Source: JBEBBU01 sp041158225
Lineage (GTDB): Bacteria; Pseudomonadota; Gammaproteobacteria; Methylococcales; Methylococcaceae
Length of the DNA: 60,767 nucleotides
Direction: 5' to 3'
NCBI GenBank assembly: GCA_041158225.1
Contig: JBEBBU010000087.1
Coordinates: 1 to 60,767 of the forward strand
Positions 25,310-34,711 of the stretch are shown here, in pieces. Every line of letters starts with the position of its first letter. The stretch's first letter is position 1. Made by a program: the position numbers and the translations under genes. The notes beneath the pieces are model-generated. The model was given only the letters and a program-made list of their open reading frames with translations, did not search any database and was not told the origin of the DNA.

Positions 25310-25762
25310 CTAGCTACCCTGCAGCAGGGTTTTCAGTTTCGCGCTTACCTGTGACATGTCAGCCCGGCCTGTCAGTTGTGGGCGAATGACGTTCATGACT
25401 TTGCCCATGCCGGCCATGCCGCTGGCACCTGTTGCATCAATGGTGGCTCTGAGCAGGGCGTCAATCTCCTGATCCTCCATGGGAACTGGCAGATAGTCAC
25501 GAAGTACGACAATCTCGCTCTCCTCTACAGCGACAAGATCGCTGCGCTGGGCGGCCTCATACTGGGCAATCGACTCGCGCCGCTGCTTGACCATCTTGTC
25601 CAGCACCAGAATGACCTGCTCCTCGTCAAGCTCGATACGCTCGTCAACCTCGCGTTGCTTGATGGCTGCCATCACCAGTCGCAAGGTGCCGAGGCGTGCC
25701 TTGTCGCCAGACTTCATTGCGGACTTGACGTCGTCCTGCAGGCGTTGCTTGGTTGTGCTCAT
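25310..25762 (-). CDS. YqeY/GatB-domain protein
   Basis: Predicted product is 150 residues, full length for the YqeY family. MKSGDKARLGTLRLVMAAIKQREVDERIELDE and the C-terminal TGASGMAGMGKVMNVIRPQLTGRADMSQVSAKLKTLL are characteristic; the latter half resembles the tRNA-binding tail domain of GatB. Its function is not settled; a role linked to amidotransferases or tRNA is suspected. Sits in its common place between rpsU and dnaG, starting 5 bases after rpsU. Confidence 0.93.
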   Translation of the reverse strand: MSTTKQRLQDDVKSAMKSGDKARLGTLRLVMAAIKQREVDERIELDEEQVILVLDKMVKQRRESIAQYEAAQRSDLVAVEESEIVVLRDYLPVPMEDQEIDALLRATIDATGASGMAGMGKVMNVIRPQLTGRADMSQVSAKLKTLLQGS

Positions 25763-25767
25763 GAGGC

Positions 25768-26001
25768 TCAGGTCTGGGGGCGGCCCTTGCGGAGGTTCTG
25801 CAGTGCAAAGCGCTCACGCGAAAGCTTCTTCAGGTGGCGCTTGACGGCTGCTGCTGCCTTGCGCTTACGCTCTTCGGTAGGTTTTTCATAGTATTCGCGA
25901 CGACGTACTTCAGACAGGACGCCTGCTTTTTCACAGGTGCGCTTGAAGCGGCGGATGGCAATTTCGAAGGGTTCGTTTTCGCGAATTTTGATGGCAGGCA
26001 T
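25768..26001 (-). CDS. rpsU: 30S ribosomal protein S21
   Basis: Predicted product is 77 residues. MPAIKIRENEPFEIAIRRFKRTCEKAG and the basic C-terminus are unmistakable for S21, which helps the 30S subunit bind mRNA. It is first in the macromolecular-synthesis operon and lies directly behind a near-consensus promoter. It carries five more C-terminal residues than E. coli S21 (71 residues after processing), which is common outside enterics. Confidence 0.97.
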   Translation of the reverse strand: MPAIKIRENEPFEIAIRRFKRTCEKAGVLSEVRRREYYEKPTEERKRKAAAAVKRHLKKLSRERFALQNLRKGRPQT

Positions 26002-26036
26002 TTAACTTTCCATAGAGTCAGAACGGTAAACCGTGC

Positions 26037-26064
26037 ATTATACTCATCATATGTGTGAAAACAA
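26037..26064 (-). promoter_or_regulatory. Sigma-70 promoter of the rpsU-yqeY-dnaG-rpoD operon
   Basis: On the minus strand: TTGTTT (26064-26059), a 16-base spacer, and a perfect TATAAT (26042-26037). A start near 26030 gives a leader of about 28 bases to rpsU. Confidence 0.65.
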
Positions 26065-26077
26065 ATAGTAATTGATT

Positions 26078-27100
26078 ATGGTCGTACTCGGCATCGAAAC
26101 TTCCTGCGATGAAACCGGCATCGCAATTTACCATCCGCTCAAGGGGTTGATGGCGCATGTGCTGCATAGTCAGGTGGCCATCCATGAAGGCTATGGTGGT
26201 GTGGTACCTGAACTTGCGTCACGTGATCATGTCCAGCGCATGATTCCGCTGACCAGGCGGGTGCTCGCTGACAGTGGGCTGCAGATGCGTGATATCGGGG
26301 GTATCGCCTATACCGCGGGGCCGGGTCTGATTGGTGCCTTGATGGTAGGAGCGGGTTATGCCCGCAGTCTTGCTTTTGCCCTGAATATACCTGCTGTGGC
26401 TGTCCATCATATGGAGGGTCATCTTCTGGCGCCCATGCTGGAGGCAGATGTGCCTGACTTCCCGTTTCTGGCGCTTCTGGTATCCGGAGGGCATACGCTG
26501 CTGGCTGAGGTCAGGGAGGTGGGGGATTACCGCATACTGGGCGAGTCACTGGATGATGCAGTGGGTGAGGCGTTTGACAAGACAGCCAAGCTGCTCGGTC
26601 TGGGATATCCAGGAGGGCCGCGACTGGCGCAGCTTGCCAGCGAAGGAAGAGCGGATGGGCTGCGTTTCCCGAGGCCCATGACAGACCGTCCTGGCCTGGA
26701 CTTCAGCTTTAGTGGCCTTAAAACCCACGCGCTGGTGACATTGGGCCAGCGCGAGCGTCTGGGAGTGAGTGAAGCTGATATTGCGGCGGCCTTTCAGCAG
26801 GCTGTGGTCGATACGCTCGTCATCAAATCACGCAGGGCGCTGGAGCAGACTGGCCTGCGCAGGCTGGTGGTGGCGGGCGGCGTCAGCGCCAATCTGGTGC
26901 TGCGTACAGCCCTGCAGGCGCTTGCTGCACAGACAGGGAGTCGTGTCTACTTTCCGCGATCCGAGTTCTGCACGGATAACGGCGCGATGATTGCCTATGC
27001 TGGATGTCTCAGGCTGATGGCCGGGGAGCGGGTGTCCCAGGAGGTCGTCTGCCGTGCCCGCTGGCCTATTGACAGTCTGCGGCCGCCCGGCAGCAGCTAG
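26078..27100 (+). CDS. tsaD: tRNA N6-threonylcarbamoyladenosine transferase, TsaD/Kae1 family
   Basis: Predicted product is 340 residues from ATG 26078. MVVLGIETSCDETG is the family start, HHMEGH provides the metal-binding His pair, and GGPRLAQLA...FSFSGLKTH and FCTDNGAMIAYAG complete the ASKHA-type ATP site. With TsaB, TsaC and TsaE it makes t6A37 in ANN-decoding tRNAs. Divergent from rpsU as in many gamma- and betaproteobacteria. Its stop codon shares the bases CTAG with the convergent plsY stop. Confidence 0.97.
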   Translation: MVVLGIETSCDETGIAIYHPLKGLMAHVLHSQVAIHEGYGGVVPELASRDHVQRMIPLTRRVLADSGLQMRDIGGIAYTAGPGLIGALMVGAGYARSLAFALNIPAVAVHHMEGHLLAPMLEADVPDFPFLALLVSGGHTLLAEVREVGDYRILGESLDDAVGEAFDKTAKLLGLGYPGGPRLAQLASEGRADGLRFPRPMTDRPGLDFSFSGLKTHALVTLGQRERLGVSEADIAAAFQQAVVDTLVIKSRRALEQTGLRRLVVAGGVSANLVLRTALQALAAQTGSRVYFPRSEFCTDNGAMIAYAGCLRLMAGERVSQEVVCRARWPIDSLRPPGSS

Positions 27101-27681
27101 CGTCCCAGTTTTTTTTCCTCTCCCCGGGCCAGGCGCTGCATGTTTTCGCGATGACGCCAGAGCAGCAGCACGGCAAGACCATTGCAGGCCAGCGTCACAG
27201 GGACTGACGCTGTCCAGTGCCAGGCAAAAACAGGCGTCAGTAGCGCTGCTACAATCGCGGCCAGTGACGATATCCTGAACAGGGCAGCAACGGTGATCCA
27301 TGTCAGCAGGGCTGACAGCCCCAGCGCCCAGGAAAAGCCCAGCAGCACGCCAAGTGAGGTCGCAACGCCTTTGCCACCCTTGAAGCCGAAGAAGACAGGG
27401 TAAAGATGGCCAATGAAGGCCGCAAGGCCAGTGGCTGCCACAATCATGTCATCGGCATGCAGTGCATGGGCCGTCAGTACCGGAATCAGCCCCTTGCCCG
27501 CATCGCCGGCCAGGGTAAGAATGGCTGCCTTCCTGCCGCCCAGACGTAGTACATTGGTAGCGCCCGGGTTTTTTGATCCCTGTTGGCGCGGATCAGGCAG
27601 GGCAAAGGCACGGCTGACGAGAATGGCGCTGGAAATGGAACCCAGCAGGTAGGCAAATGGGACGAGCAGCCAGAGCAGCAT
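27097..27681 (-). CDS. plsY: Glycerol-3-phosphate acyltransferase PlsY
   Basis: Predicted product is 194 residues from ATG 27681, with five to six membrane helices. Family motifs: GSISSAILVSRAF, GSKNPGATNVLR, and HLYPVFFGFKGGKGVATSLG. PlsY moves the acyl group from acyl-phosphate to glycerol-3-phosphate at the inner membrane, the first step of phospholipid synthesis. It is divergent from folB with 58 bases between starts. Its stop overlaps that of tsaD in a CTAG palindrome. Confidence 0.96.
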   Translation of the reverse strand: MLLWLLVPFAYLLGSISSAILVSRAFALPDPRQQGSKNPGATNVLRLGGRKAAILTLAGDAGKGLIPVLTAHALHADDMIVAATGLAAFIGHLYPVFFGFKGGKGVATSLGVLLGFSWALGLSALLTWITVAALFRISSLAAIVAALLTPVFAWHWTASVPVTLACNGLAVLLLWRHRENMQRLARGEEKKLGR

Positions 27682-27739
27682 GTACAGACCTCGGTTAGTA
27701 TTGGGAATGGCAATAATCAACGATGGAGCAGCTGAGCCA

Positions 27740-28111
27740 ATGGACATTATATTTCTGCAGGGCCTGCAGATCGATACCGTGATAGGAATTTATGAATGGG
27801 AGCGCCAGATCAGGCAGACCGTGATTATTGATCTCGAGATGGGGCATGATATCCGTGAGGCGGCCCTGCATGACGAGATCGCTCATACCCTTGATTACAA
27901 GGCAGTTTACGACCGCGTCAGCAGTTTTGTGCGCGAGAGTCAGTTTGGTCTGGTGGAAACGCTGGCCGAGCGGCTATGCGCACTCCTTATGCACGAGTTT
28001 TCCATTCCGTGGGTCAGGCTCACGGTCAACAAGCGTGGTGCTGTCGGGGCTGGCATTGATGTCGGCATCAGGATCGAACGCGGATCGCTTCAGACGCCTG
28101 CGGAAAGATAA
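27740..28111 (+). CDS. folB: Dihydroneopterin aldolase
   Basis: Predicted product is 123 residues. MDIIFLQGLQIDTVIGIYEWERQ and the C-terminal VRLTVNKRGAVGAGIDVGIRIER fit FolB; the catalytic Glu lies in GIYEWE and Lys in VNKRGA. It cleaves dihydroneopterin in folate synthesis. ATG 27740 fits the family start. The 3' end overlaps cysQ (opposite strand) by 22 bases. Confidence 0.94.
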   Translation: MDIIFLQGLQIDTVIGIYEWERQIRQTVIIDLEMGHDIREAALHDEIAHTLDYKAVYDRVSSFVRESQFGLVETLAERLCALLMHEFSIPWVRLTVNKRGAVGAGIDVGIRIERGSLQTPAER

Positions 28112-28932
28112 TCCAGCCAGGGATAAGCATCGTCACCAAAGGCAGCAAAGTAGGGGTTTAGCAGGGTGTCCCGAGCGTTATAACGCAAGGGATGTCCTGC
28201 CAGATCAGTAACCCGTCCGCCGGCCTCGGTCACTATGCAGTCGGCAGCGGCTGTGTCCCACTCAGATGTGGGGCCGAGTCTGGGGTAAAAATCAGCGCTA
28301 CCCTCCGCAATCATGCAGAATTTGAGCGAACTGCCCATGGAGCGCATGTTGTGAGGGGGCAGGCGTTGCAGCAGGGCGTCCATCTCTGGTGTTCCATGAG
28401 AGCGGCTGCCGGCAATGACTGGAACTTCGGGAGCGGTACGCACATGGATGCTGACGGGTATGTCATCGCCTTCCTGACGGAAGGCGCCGCAGCCTGTGCC
28501 GGCAAAATGACAGATATCCAGTACTGGTGCGTAGACAATGCCCAGTACCGGCTGCTGGCGGTGAATCAGGGCAATATTGACCGTGAACTCACCATTGCGT
28601 TTGATAAACTCGCGCGTACCATCAAGAGGATCCAGCATCCAGCAGGTTTCCCATGCCAGTCGCTGCTGATAATCCATGGCGCGTGATTCTTCGGAAATGA
28701 CAGGGTAGGCAGGGAAGCGGGTGGTGTCCTGCAGGCCTGCGATGAGGCAGTGGTGCGCGGCGAGATCGGCAGCTGTCAGGGGCGAATGATCGGTTTTTTC
28801 CTCGCTGGTAAAATCGGAATGATAGACTTCAAGGATAGCCTGACCCGCCTGCTTCGCCAGCTGGACAAGGTCGGCGAGAAGTTTCTGGGGATTTTCCTGG
28901 AGTATAAAGAGGGGAGTTGCGGGGGTCAGCAC
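28090..28932 (-). CDS. cysQ: 3'(2'),5'-bisphosphate nucleotidase CysQ
   Basis: Predicted product is 280 residues with a GTG start. Inositol-phosphatase superfamily motifs: ISEES (metal-binding Glu), LDPLDGTREFI, and the late motif SEWDTAAADCIVTEAGG. Substrate is 3'-phosphoadenosine 5'-phosphate, a by-product of sulfate assimilation, hydrolysed to AMP and phosphate. Overlaps folB tail to tail by 22 bases. The N-terminal 12 residues are not conserved, so a slightly later start is possible. Confidence 0.92.
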   Translation of the reverse strand: MLTPATPLFILQENPQKLLADLVQLAKQAGQAILEVYHSDFTSEEKTDHSPLTAADLAAHHCLIAGLQDTTRFPAYPVISEESRAMDYQQRLAWETCWMLDPLDGTREFIKRNGEFTVNIALIHRQQPVLGIVYAPVLDICHFAGTGCGAFRQEGDDIPVSIHVRTAPEVPVIAGSRSHGTPEMDALLQRLPPHNMRSMGSSLKFCMIAEGSADFYPRLGPTSEWDTAAADCIVTEAGGRVTDLAGHPLRYNARDTLLNPYFAAFGDDAYPWLDYLSAGV

Positions 28933-28990
28933 TTGCCTGCACCATCTGTTCGTGGATAGTTCTTGAATCGTCTGAGGCGCAGTTTAACCG

Positions 28991-29665
28991 ATGATCATAT
29001 GGCAGGAAATCAAAAGCGTCTTTCTTGATATGGATGGCACACTGCTGGATCTTAATTTTGACAATCATTTCTGGCAGGATTTTGTGCCGCTACGTTATGC
29101 CGAGCAGCACGGTATGGGGCTGGCTGAGGCGAAAGAGGTGCTGGTGCCTCAGTTCAGGGCGATGGAAGGTCGTCTGGAGTGGTATTGCCTTGATTACTGG
29201 AGCGAGGCGTTGCAGCTGGATATTGTAGCGATGAAGCAGGAGCTTGCTGGCCTGATAAGCATGCTGCCGCATGTTGAGGATTTTCTGGATACCGTCCGCG
29301 CCAGCGGGCGCCGTATGGTGCTGGTGACCAATGCCCATCCCCGCAGTCTGGAGCTTAAACTGGAGCGGACATCGCTCCGGATGTTTTTCGACAGTATCGT
29401 GAGTTCACATACCCTTCAACTGCCCAAGGAGCATCCGGATTTCTGGCAGCGCCTGCGCCAGCAGGAGTCCTATCAGCCACAGAGTACATTGATGGTGGAT
29501 GACAGCCTTCCGGTGCTGAAGGCCGCCAGAAGTTTCGGGATTGCCCACACGGTTGCGGTGAATCCTGCCGATTCCATGCAGCGGCAGCTTGCGCTTGCAG
29601 CGGGTTTTCCCTGCATTGCCGATTTCCGCGAACTGTCTACGCTGCCCGGGCTGGTGCAGCCATAG
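28991..29665 (+). CDS. yrfG: GMP/IMP nucleotidase, HAD family (YrfG type)
   Basis: Predicted product is 224 residues. HAD motif I is FLDMDGTLLDLNFDNHFW, motif II is VLVTNAHP, and motif III/IV is LPKEHP...TLMVDDSLPVL. The stretch WYCLDYWSEALQLDI matches E. coli YrfG closely, which hydrolyses GMP and IMP. Placement next to cysQ resembles the cysQ-nudE-yrfG group of other gammaproteobacteria, though nudE is absent here. Divergent from cysQ, with 58 bases between starts. Confidence 0.9.
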   Translation: MIIWQEIKSVFLDMDGTLLDLNFDNHFWQDFVPLRYAEQHGMGLAEAKEVLVPQFRAMEGRLEWYCLDYWSEALQLDIVAMKQELAGLISMLPHVEDFLDTVRASGRRMVLVTNAHPRSLELKLERTSLRMFFDSIVSSHTLQLPKEHPDFWQRLRQQESYQPQSTLMVDDSLPVLKAARSFGIAHTVAVNPADSMQRQLALAAGFPCIADFRELSTLPGLVQP

Positions 29666-29674
29666 TGTCTGGGC

Positions 29675-29702
29675 TTGCAATACTGGCGCAAATGCCTAAA
29701 AA
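29675..29702 (+). promoter_or_regulatory. Weak candidate promoter of trxA
   Basis: TTGCAA (29675-29680), 16-base spacer, TAAAAA (29697-29702). The -35 is good but the -10 is poor. It lies 47 bases before the trxA start. Confidence 0.35.
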
Positions 29703-29748
29703 TGCCGGAAACCTGATTTTTGTAGCAGTTTAACCAAGGGAGTTCACC

Positions 29749-30075
29749 ATGAGTGACAAAGTTGTCCATGTTTCTGATAGTGATTTTGAAAGCAGGGTTC
29801 TGCAGTCTGATGTTCCTGTTCTGGTGGATTACTGGGCAGAGTGGTGCGGTCCCTGCAAGATGATTGCGCCTATTCTGGATGATATCGCTGGTGATTACGC
29901 AGGTCGGGTGACAGTTGCCAAGCTTGATGTGGATGCCAATCCCCAGTCAGCAACACGTTATGGCGTACGCGGTATCCCCACACTGATGCTGTTCAGGAAT
30001 GGTGCTGTTGTCGATACCAAGGTAGGCGCACTGACCAAATCACAGCTGGCCGCATTTCTGGATGGGCATGTCTGA
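29749..30075 (+). CDS. trxA: Thioredoxin 1
   Basis: Predicted product is 108 residues. DYWAEWCGPCKMIAPILD carries the CGPC active site, and GIPTLMLFRNG the cis-proline loop. General cytoplasmic disulfide reductant, for example for ribonucleotide reductase. GGGAG 6 bases before the ATG. Upstream of rho, as in E. coli and many gammaproteobacteria, and closed by a strong hairpin. Confidence 0.97.
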   Translation: MSDKVVHVSDSDFESRVLQSDVPVLVDYWAEWCGPCKMIAPILDDIAGDYAGRVTVAKLDVDANPQSATRYGVRGIPTLMLFRNGAVVDTKVGALTKSQLAAFLDGHV

Positions 30076-30086
30076 TGCTCTGATGT

Positions 30087-30126
30087 TTTCACCCGTCGCC
30101 GCCCTTCGGGGCGTGGACGGGTGAAA
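30087..30126 (+). terminator. Strong hairpin after trxA with UUCG tetraloop
   Basis: TTTCACCCGTC (30087-30097) pairs with GACGGGTGAAA (30116-30126). Inside, CGCCC-TTCG-GGGCG adds five pairs with a stable UUCG loop. There is no U-tract, so it may act as a 3' stabiliser or a poor terminator. Its right arm contains the rho -35 element. Confidence 0.7.
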
Positions 30127-30142
30127 TCTCCAGTGGTACAAT
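30114..30142 (+). promoter_or_regulatory. Promoter of rho
   Basis: TGGACG (30114-30119), 17-base spacer, TACAAT (30137-30142) preceded by TGG (extended -10). Start near 30149 gives a leader of about 115 bases, in line with the long autoregulated rho leader known in E. coli. Confidence 0.55.
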
Positions 30143-30264
30143 CCCCCAAACTCGATGAGTATATCCCCCGCTCTGACTGCTCTGGTCAGATCAATCGATT
30201 TTAACCCTTTTCCCTTTGCAGCCGTCCTTAATCATCCTGTGACTGCCTGCCCTCATGGAATCCT

Positions 30265-31519
<1,255 letters not shown>

Positions 31520-31521
<2 letters not shown>

Positions 31522-31550
31522 AGCGGCTTTCTTTGCGCGACAGCCGCTTT
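31520..31550. terminator. Hairpin directly at the rho stop
   Basis: AAAGCGGCT (31520-31528) pairs with AGCCGCTTT (31542-31550), nine pairs beginning within the rho stop codon. Only a weak T-rich stretch (ATCTT) follows. Probably the first part of a rho/hemL tandem terminator. Confidence 0.65.
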
Positions 31551-31560
31551 ATCTTCCAGG

Positions 31561-31597
31561 CGCCCATAACTCCTTGCGGAGTATGGGCGTTGTCTTG
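31561..31597. terminator. Second hairpin between rho and hemL
   Basis: CGCCCATA..CTCC, loop TTGC, GGAG..TATGGGCG (31561-31589), twelve pairs with one bulged A, followed by TTGTCTTG on the plus strand. Between convergent genes, so it likely serves both. Confidence 0.7.
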
Positions 31598-31605
31598 TCT
31601 GGCTG

Positions 31606-32892
31606 CTACAGCGCGCTCAGTACGCGTTCCGCGGCGACAAGCGTCCTGTCCAGGGTGTCTGCGTCGTGGGCCATGGAGACGAAGCCAGCTTCATAGGCTG
31701 ATGGCGCAAGGTAGATTCCCTCGCGCAACATACCGTGGAAGAAAGTGGCAAAACGGCTGGCGTCACACTGCATTACTGCTTCATAGCTGCTTACATGGGG
31801 CTGTTCAGTGAAGAACAGGCCAAACATGCCGCCCACATGGTTGGTCGTGAACGGAATGCCGCACTCCCTGGCGACTGATGCCAGACCTTTGACGAGATCA
31901 TCGGTCTTGCTGGTCAGTGCCTCAAAAAATCCATTGTCAGCAATCAGTTCCAGCGTTTTCAGGCCGGCGCTCATGGCAACAGGGTTGCCTGAAAGTGTAC
32001 CAGCCTGATAGACCGGGCCGAGTGGTGCCAGCTGTGACATGATGTCGGCGCGACCACCAAAAGCGCCTACCGGCAGCCCGCCTCCAATGACTTTACCCAG
32101 TGTGGTCAGATCTGGTGTTATCCCATATAGGGACTGTGCGCCACCCAGCGCCACCCTGAATCCGGTCATCACTTCATCAAAAATCAGCACACTACCCCAG
32201 CGGTCGCAAACCGAGCGCAGGGTTTCAAGAAATCCTAGCACAGGGGGGATGCAGTTCATGTTGCCAGCGACCGGTTCCACGATAATCGCTGCAATGCTTT
32301 CGCCCTGCTGCTCGAAAAGGCGGATGACCGCATCAGCATCATTGTAGGGCAGGGTGAGGGTATGGGCGGCAAGGCCTGCGGGAACCCCGGGGGAGCTGGG
32401 TATGCCCAGTGTGAGTGCGCCTGATCCTGCCTTGACCAGCAGCGAGTCTGAGTGCCCGTGATAGCAGCCCTCAAACTTGACGATGGTATCCCGTCCAGTA
32501 TAGCCGCGGGCAAGGCGTAATGCGCTCATGGTCGCTTCTGTACCAGAACTGACCATGCGTACCATGTCCATGGAGGGCACCAGTGCGCAGACTTTTTCTG
32601 CCATCATGGTTTCAAGTTCGGTTGGGGCACCAAAACTCAGGCCGCGTTCCACTGCCTCATGGACTGCAGCACAGACTGCCGGATGGGCATGACCCAGCAC
32701 CATCGGGCCCCAGGAGCCGACATAGTCAATATAGGCGCGGTCATCACTGTCGTAGATCAAAGCACCTTTGGCGCGACTGATGAATACTGGCGTACCGCCT
32801 ACGCCACGAAAGGCGCGAACCGGCGAGTTGACGCCCCCAGGGATGTGCTGCTGTGCGCGTTTGAACAGTGTTTCAGGTGAGCTGGCCGTCAT
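31606..32892 (-). CDS. hemL: Glutamate-1-semialdehyde 2,1-aminomutase
   Basis: Predicted product is 428 residues. IPGGVNSPVRAFRGVGG at the start, SSGTEATMSALRLARGYTGRD, and the PLP lysine in LTTLGKVIGGGLPVGAFGG identify HemL. It turns glutamate-1-semialdehyde into 5-aminolevulinate, the step after HemA (also in this window), so the organism uses the C5 haem pathway. Starts 35 bases after dcd on the same strand. Confidence 0.97.
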   Translation of the reverse strand: MTASSPETLFKRAQQHIPGGVNSPVRAFRGVGGTPVFISRAKGALIYDSDDRAYIDYVGSWGPMVLGHAHPAVCAAVHEAVERGLSFGAPTELETMMAEKVCALVPSMDMVRMVSSGTEATMSALRLARGYTGRDTIVKFEGCYHGHSDSLLVKAGSGALTLGIPSSPGVPAGLAAHTLTLPYNDADAVIRLFEQQGESIAAIIVEPVAGNMNCIPPVLGFLETLRSVCDRWGSVLIFDEVMTGFRVALGGAQSLYGITPDLTTLGKVIGGGLPVGAFGGRADIMSQLAPLGPVYQAGTLSGNPVAMSAGLKTLELIADNGFFEALTSKTDDLVKGLASVARECGIPFTTNHVGGMFGLFFTEQPHVSSYEAVMQCDASRFATFFHGMLREGIYLAPSAYEAGFVSMAHDADTLDRTLVAAERVLSAL

Positions 32893-32927
32893 GGAGGATG
32901 GGTCCTGCTGGTCATTGGGGATAAGGT

Positions 32928-33494
32928 TCAGGTTCGTGGCAGGGTGACGCCGGTCTGTCCCTGATATTTGCCGCCCCGGTCACGGTAGGAAGTTTCACAT
33001 GGTTCATCAGCGCCGATAAACAGGACCTGGGCAACCCCTTCATGGGCATAGATGCGTGCGGGTAATGGCGTTGTATTGGAAAACTCCAGTGTGACATGAC
33101 CTTCCCATTCCGGTTCGAGCGGAGTGACATTCACAATGATGCCGCAACGTGCGTATGTGGATTTTCCCAGACAGATGGTCAGGACATCACGGGGAATGCG
33201 GAAATACTCCACGGTTCTGGCCAGGGCAAAAGAATTGGGAGGAATGATGCAGACATCGGCTACCAGATCCACAAAGCTGTTCTGGTCAAAGTTTTTGGGA
33301 TCGACAACGGCTGAGTTGATGTTGGTGAAAATCTTGAACTCGTTGGAGCAGCGGATATCGTAGCCGTAGCTGGAGGTACCATAGGAGATAAGCGGATGCC
33401 CGTCACGCTCCCGCACCTGTTCCGGCTCGAAAGGTTCGATCATCCCGTTCAGTTCGGCCATACGGCGGATCCATCGATCAGACTTGATGCCCAT
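32928..33494 (-). CDS. dcd: dCTP deaminase
   Basis: Predicted product is 188 residues. MGIKSDRWIRRMA, GTSSYGYDIRC, LGKSTYARCGI and the catalytic Glu in EGHVTLEFSN match Dcd. It deaminates dCTP to dUTP for thymidylate synthesis. Starts 4 bases after apbC; the apbC-dcd pair is frequent in proteobacteria. Confidence 0.97.
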   Translation of the reverse strand: MGIKSDRWIRRMAELNGMIEPFEPEQVRERDGHPLISYGTSSYGYDIRCSNEFKIFTNINSAVVDPKNFDQNSFVDLVADVCIIPPNSFALARTVEYFRIPRDVLTICLGKSTYARCGIIVNVTPLEPEWEGHVTLEFSNTTPLPARIYAHEGVAQVLFIGADEPCETSYRDRGGKYQGQTGVTLPRT

Positions 33495-33498
33495 GCGT

Positions 33499-34584
33499 CT
33501 AGCCTTTGACTATGGAAATATTGGGGAATCGGTGGCTGAAGTCTCTGGCTTTCAGGGCGAGTCCGGCCGCAAGATTTCGGGCTATTTCCCGGTACAATCC
33601 AGCATGGTGGCTTTCCGGTTCGGCGGCTACTGTGGGATAGCCGTTATCAGCCTGTTCCCGGATCTGGCGGTTCAGGGGCAGTTTGCCGAGCAGGCGGGTG
33701 CCAAACTTGTCGGCCATCTTGTCTCCACCGCCGCTACCAAAGAGATCTTCGCTGTGACCGCAATTTGAGCAGATATGGACGCTCATGTTCTCAATGATGC
33801 CGAGTACAGGAACGCTGACCTTTTCAAACATGCGCAGGGCCTTCTGGGCATCCAGCAGCGCAATATCCTGTGGTGTGGTGACAATCACGGCGCCTGATAC
33901 TGGTACCTGCTGTGCCAGTGTCAGCTGGACATCACCTGTACCTGGCGGCAGGTCAATCACCAGATAATCCAGATCCTGCCATGCGGTATCATTCAGCAGC
34001 TGTTGCAGCGTCCCGGTCACCATGGGGCCACGCCAGATCATGGGGGTATCCTCTTCAATCAGATAACCGATGGACATGGTCTGCAGTCCGTAAGCCATGA
34101 CCGGCTGCAGCTTGTTGTCTGCGGTTTCCGGGCGGCTGTGCATGCCGAGCATCATGGGCTGGCTGGGGCCATATATGTCGGCATCCAGCAGGCCCACGCG
34201 AGCTCCTTCAGATTGCAGTGCCAGCGCCAGATTGACTGCCGTAGTGGATTTGCCTACACCGCCCTTGCCTGAGGCCACGGCTATGATATTCCGCACCCCC
34301 GGCATCGGTTTCAGGTTCTTCTGGACGGCATGTGACATGATGCGGGTGCTGATCTGGACATCCATCGTGCGCGTGCCCGCCATGTCTGCGATACTGGCGA
34401 TGATCTGTTGCCGCAGGCTGTCATGCCAGCTGGCGCCGGGGTAACCAAGACTGAGCTTTATGGTGATATGTTCATCGCTGATGTCACAGCCCATCAGGGA
34501 TTTGCCGGCGACAAGACTGCACTGGGTATGGGGATCGACTACCGTGGCCAGGCGGTCTTCAATCTCGGCGGTGCTGGGTGACAT
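33499..34584 (-). CDS. apbC: Iron-sulfur cluster carrier ATPase, Mrp/ApbC/NBP35 family
   Basis: Predicted product is 361 residues. An N-terminal MIP18-like domain (about 1-90) precedes the P-loop IIAVASGKGGVGKSTTAVNLA; LLDADIYGPSQPMMLG and the C-terminal ICSNCGHSEDLFGSGGG with its CxxC complete the family pattern. The CxxC of a dimer holds a transferable [4Fe-4S] cluster for delivery to apoproteins. Divergent from metG, first of the apbC-dcd-hemL group. Confidence 0.95.
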   Translation of the reverse strand: MSPSTAEIEDRLATVVDPHTQCSLVAGKSLMGCDISDEHITIKLSLGYPGASWHDSLRQQIIASIADMAGTRTMDVQISTRIMSHAVQKNLKPMPGVRNIIAVASGKGGVGKSTTAVNLALALQSEGARVGLLDADIYGPSQPMMLGMHSRPETADNKLQPVMAYGLQTMSIGYLIEEDTPMIWRGPMVTGTLQQLLNDTAWQDLDYLVIDLPPGTGDVQLTLAQQVPVSGAVIVTTPQDIALLDAQKALRMFEKVSVPVLGIIENMSVHICSNCGHSEDLFGSGGGDKMADKFGTRLLGKLPLNRQIREQADNGYPTVAAEPESHHAGLYREIARNLAAGLALKARDFSHRFPNISIVKG

Positions 34585-34673
34585 GGCGCTCTCCTTTTTT
34601 CAAAAAATCCTGTATCTGTCCTGTCACTGATTTTACACCTAATCAAACGGCAATCCATGAGACTGTGCAAATA

Positions 34674-34682
34674 TGGGATAAT
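34674..34682 (+). promoter_or_regulatory. Candidate extended -10 promoter of metG
   Basis: TGGGATAAT (TGn plus GATAAT). A start near 34689 would leave ATG 34688 out of the message, supporting ATG 34712 as the translational start. Confidence 0.45.
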
Positions 34683-34711
34683 CAGCCATGAACTTAAAGG
34701 ATGCCACTATC

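Noticed and set aside
26037..26044. Overlapping -10 elements (TATAAT minus, TATACT plus) as a bidirectional rpsU/tsaD promoter
   Set aside because: The minus-strand promoter is convincing, but no -35-like sequence lies at 16-18 bases for tsaD.
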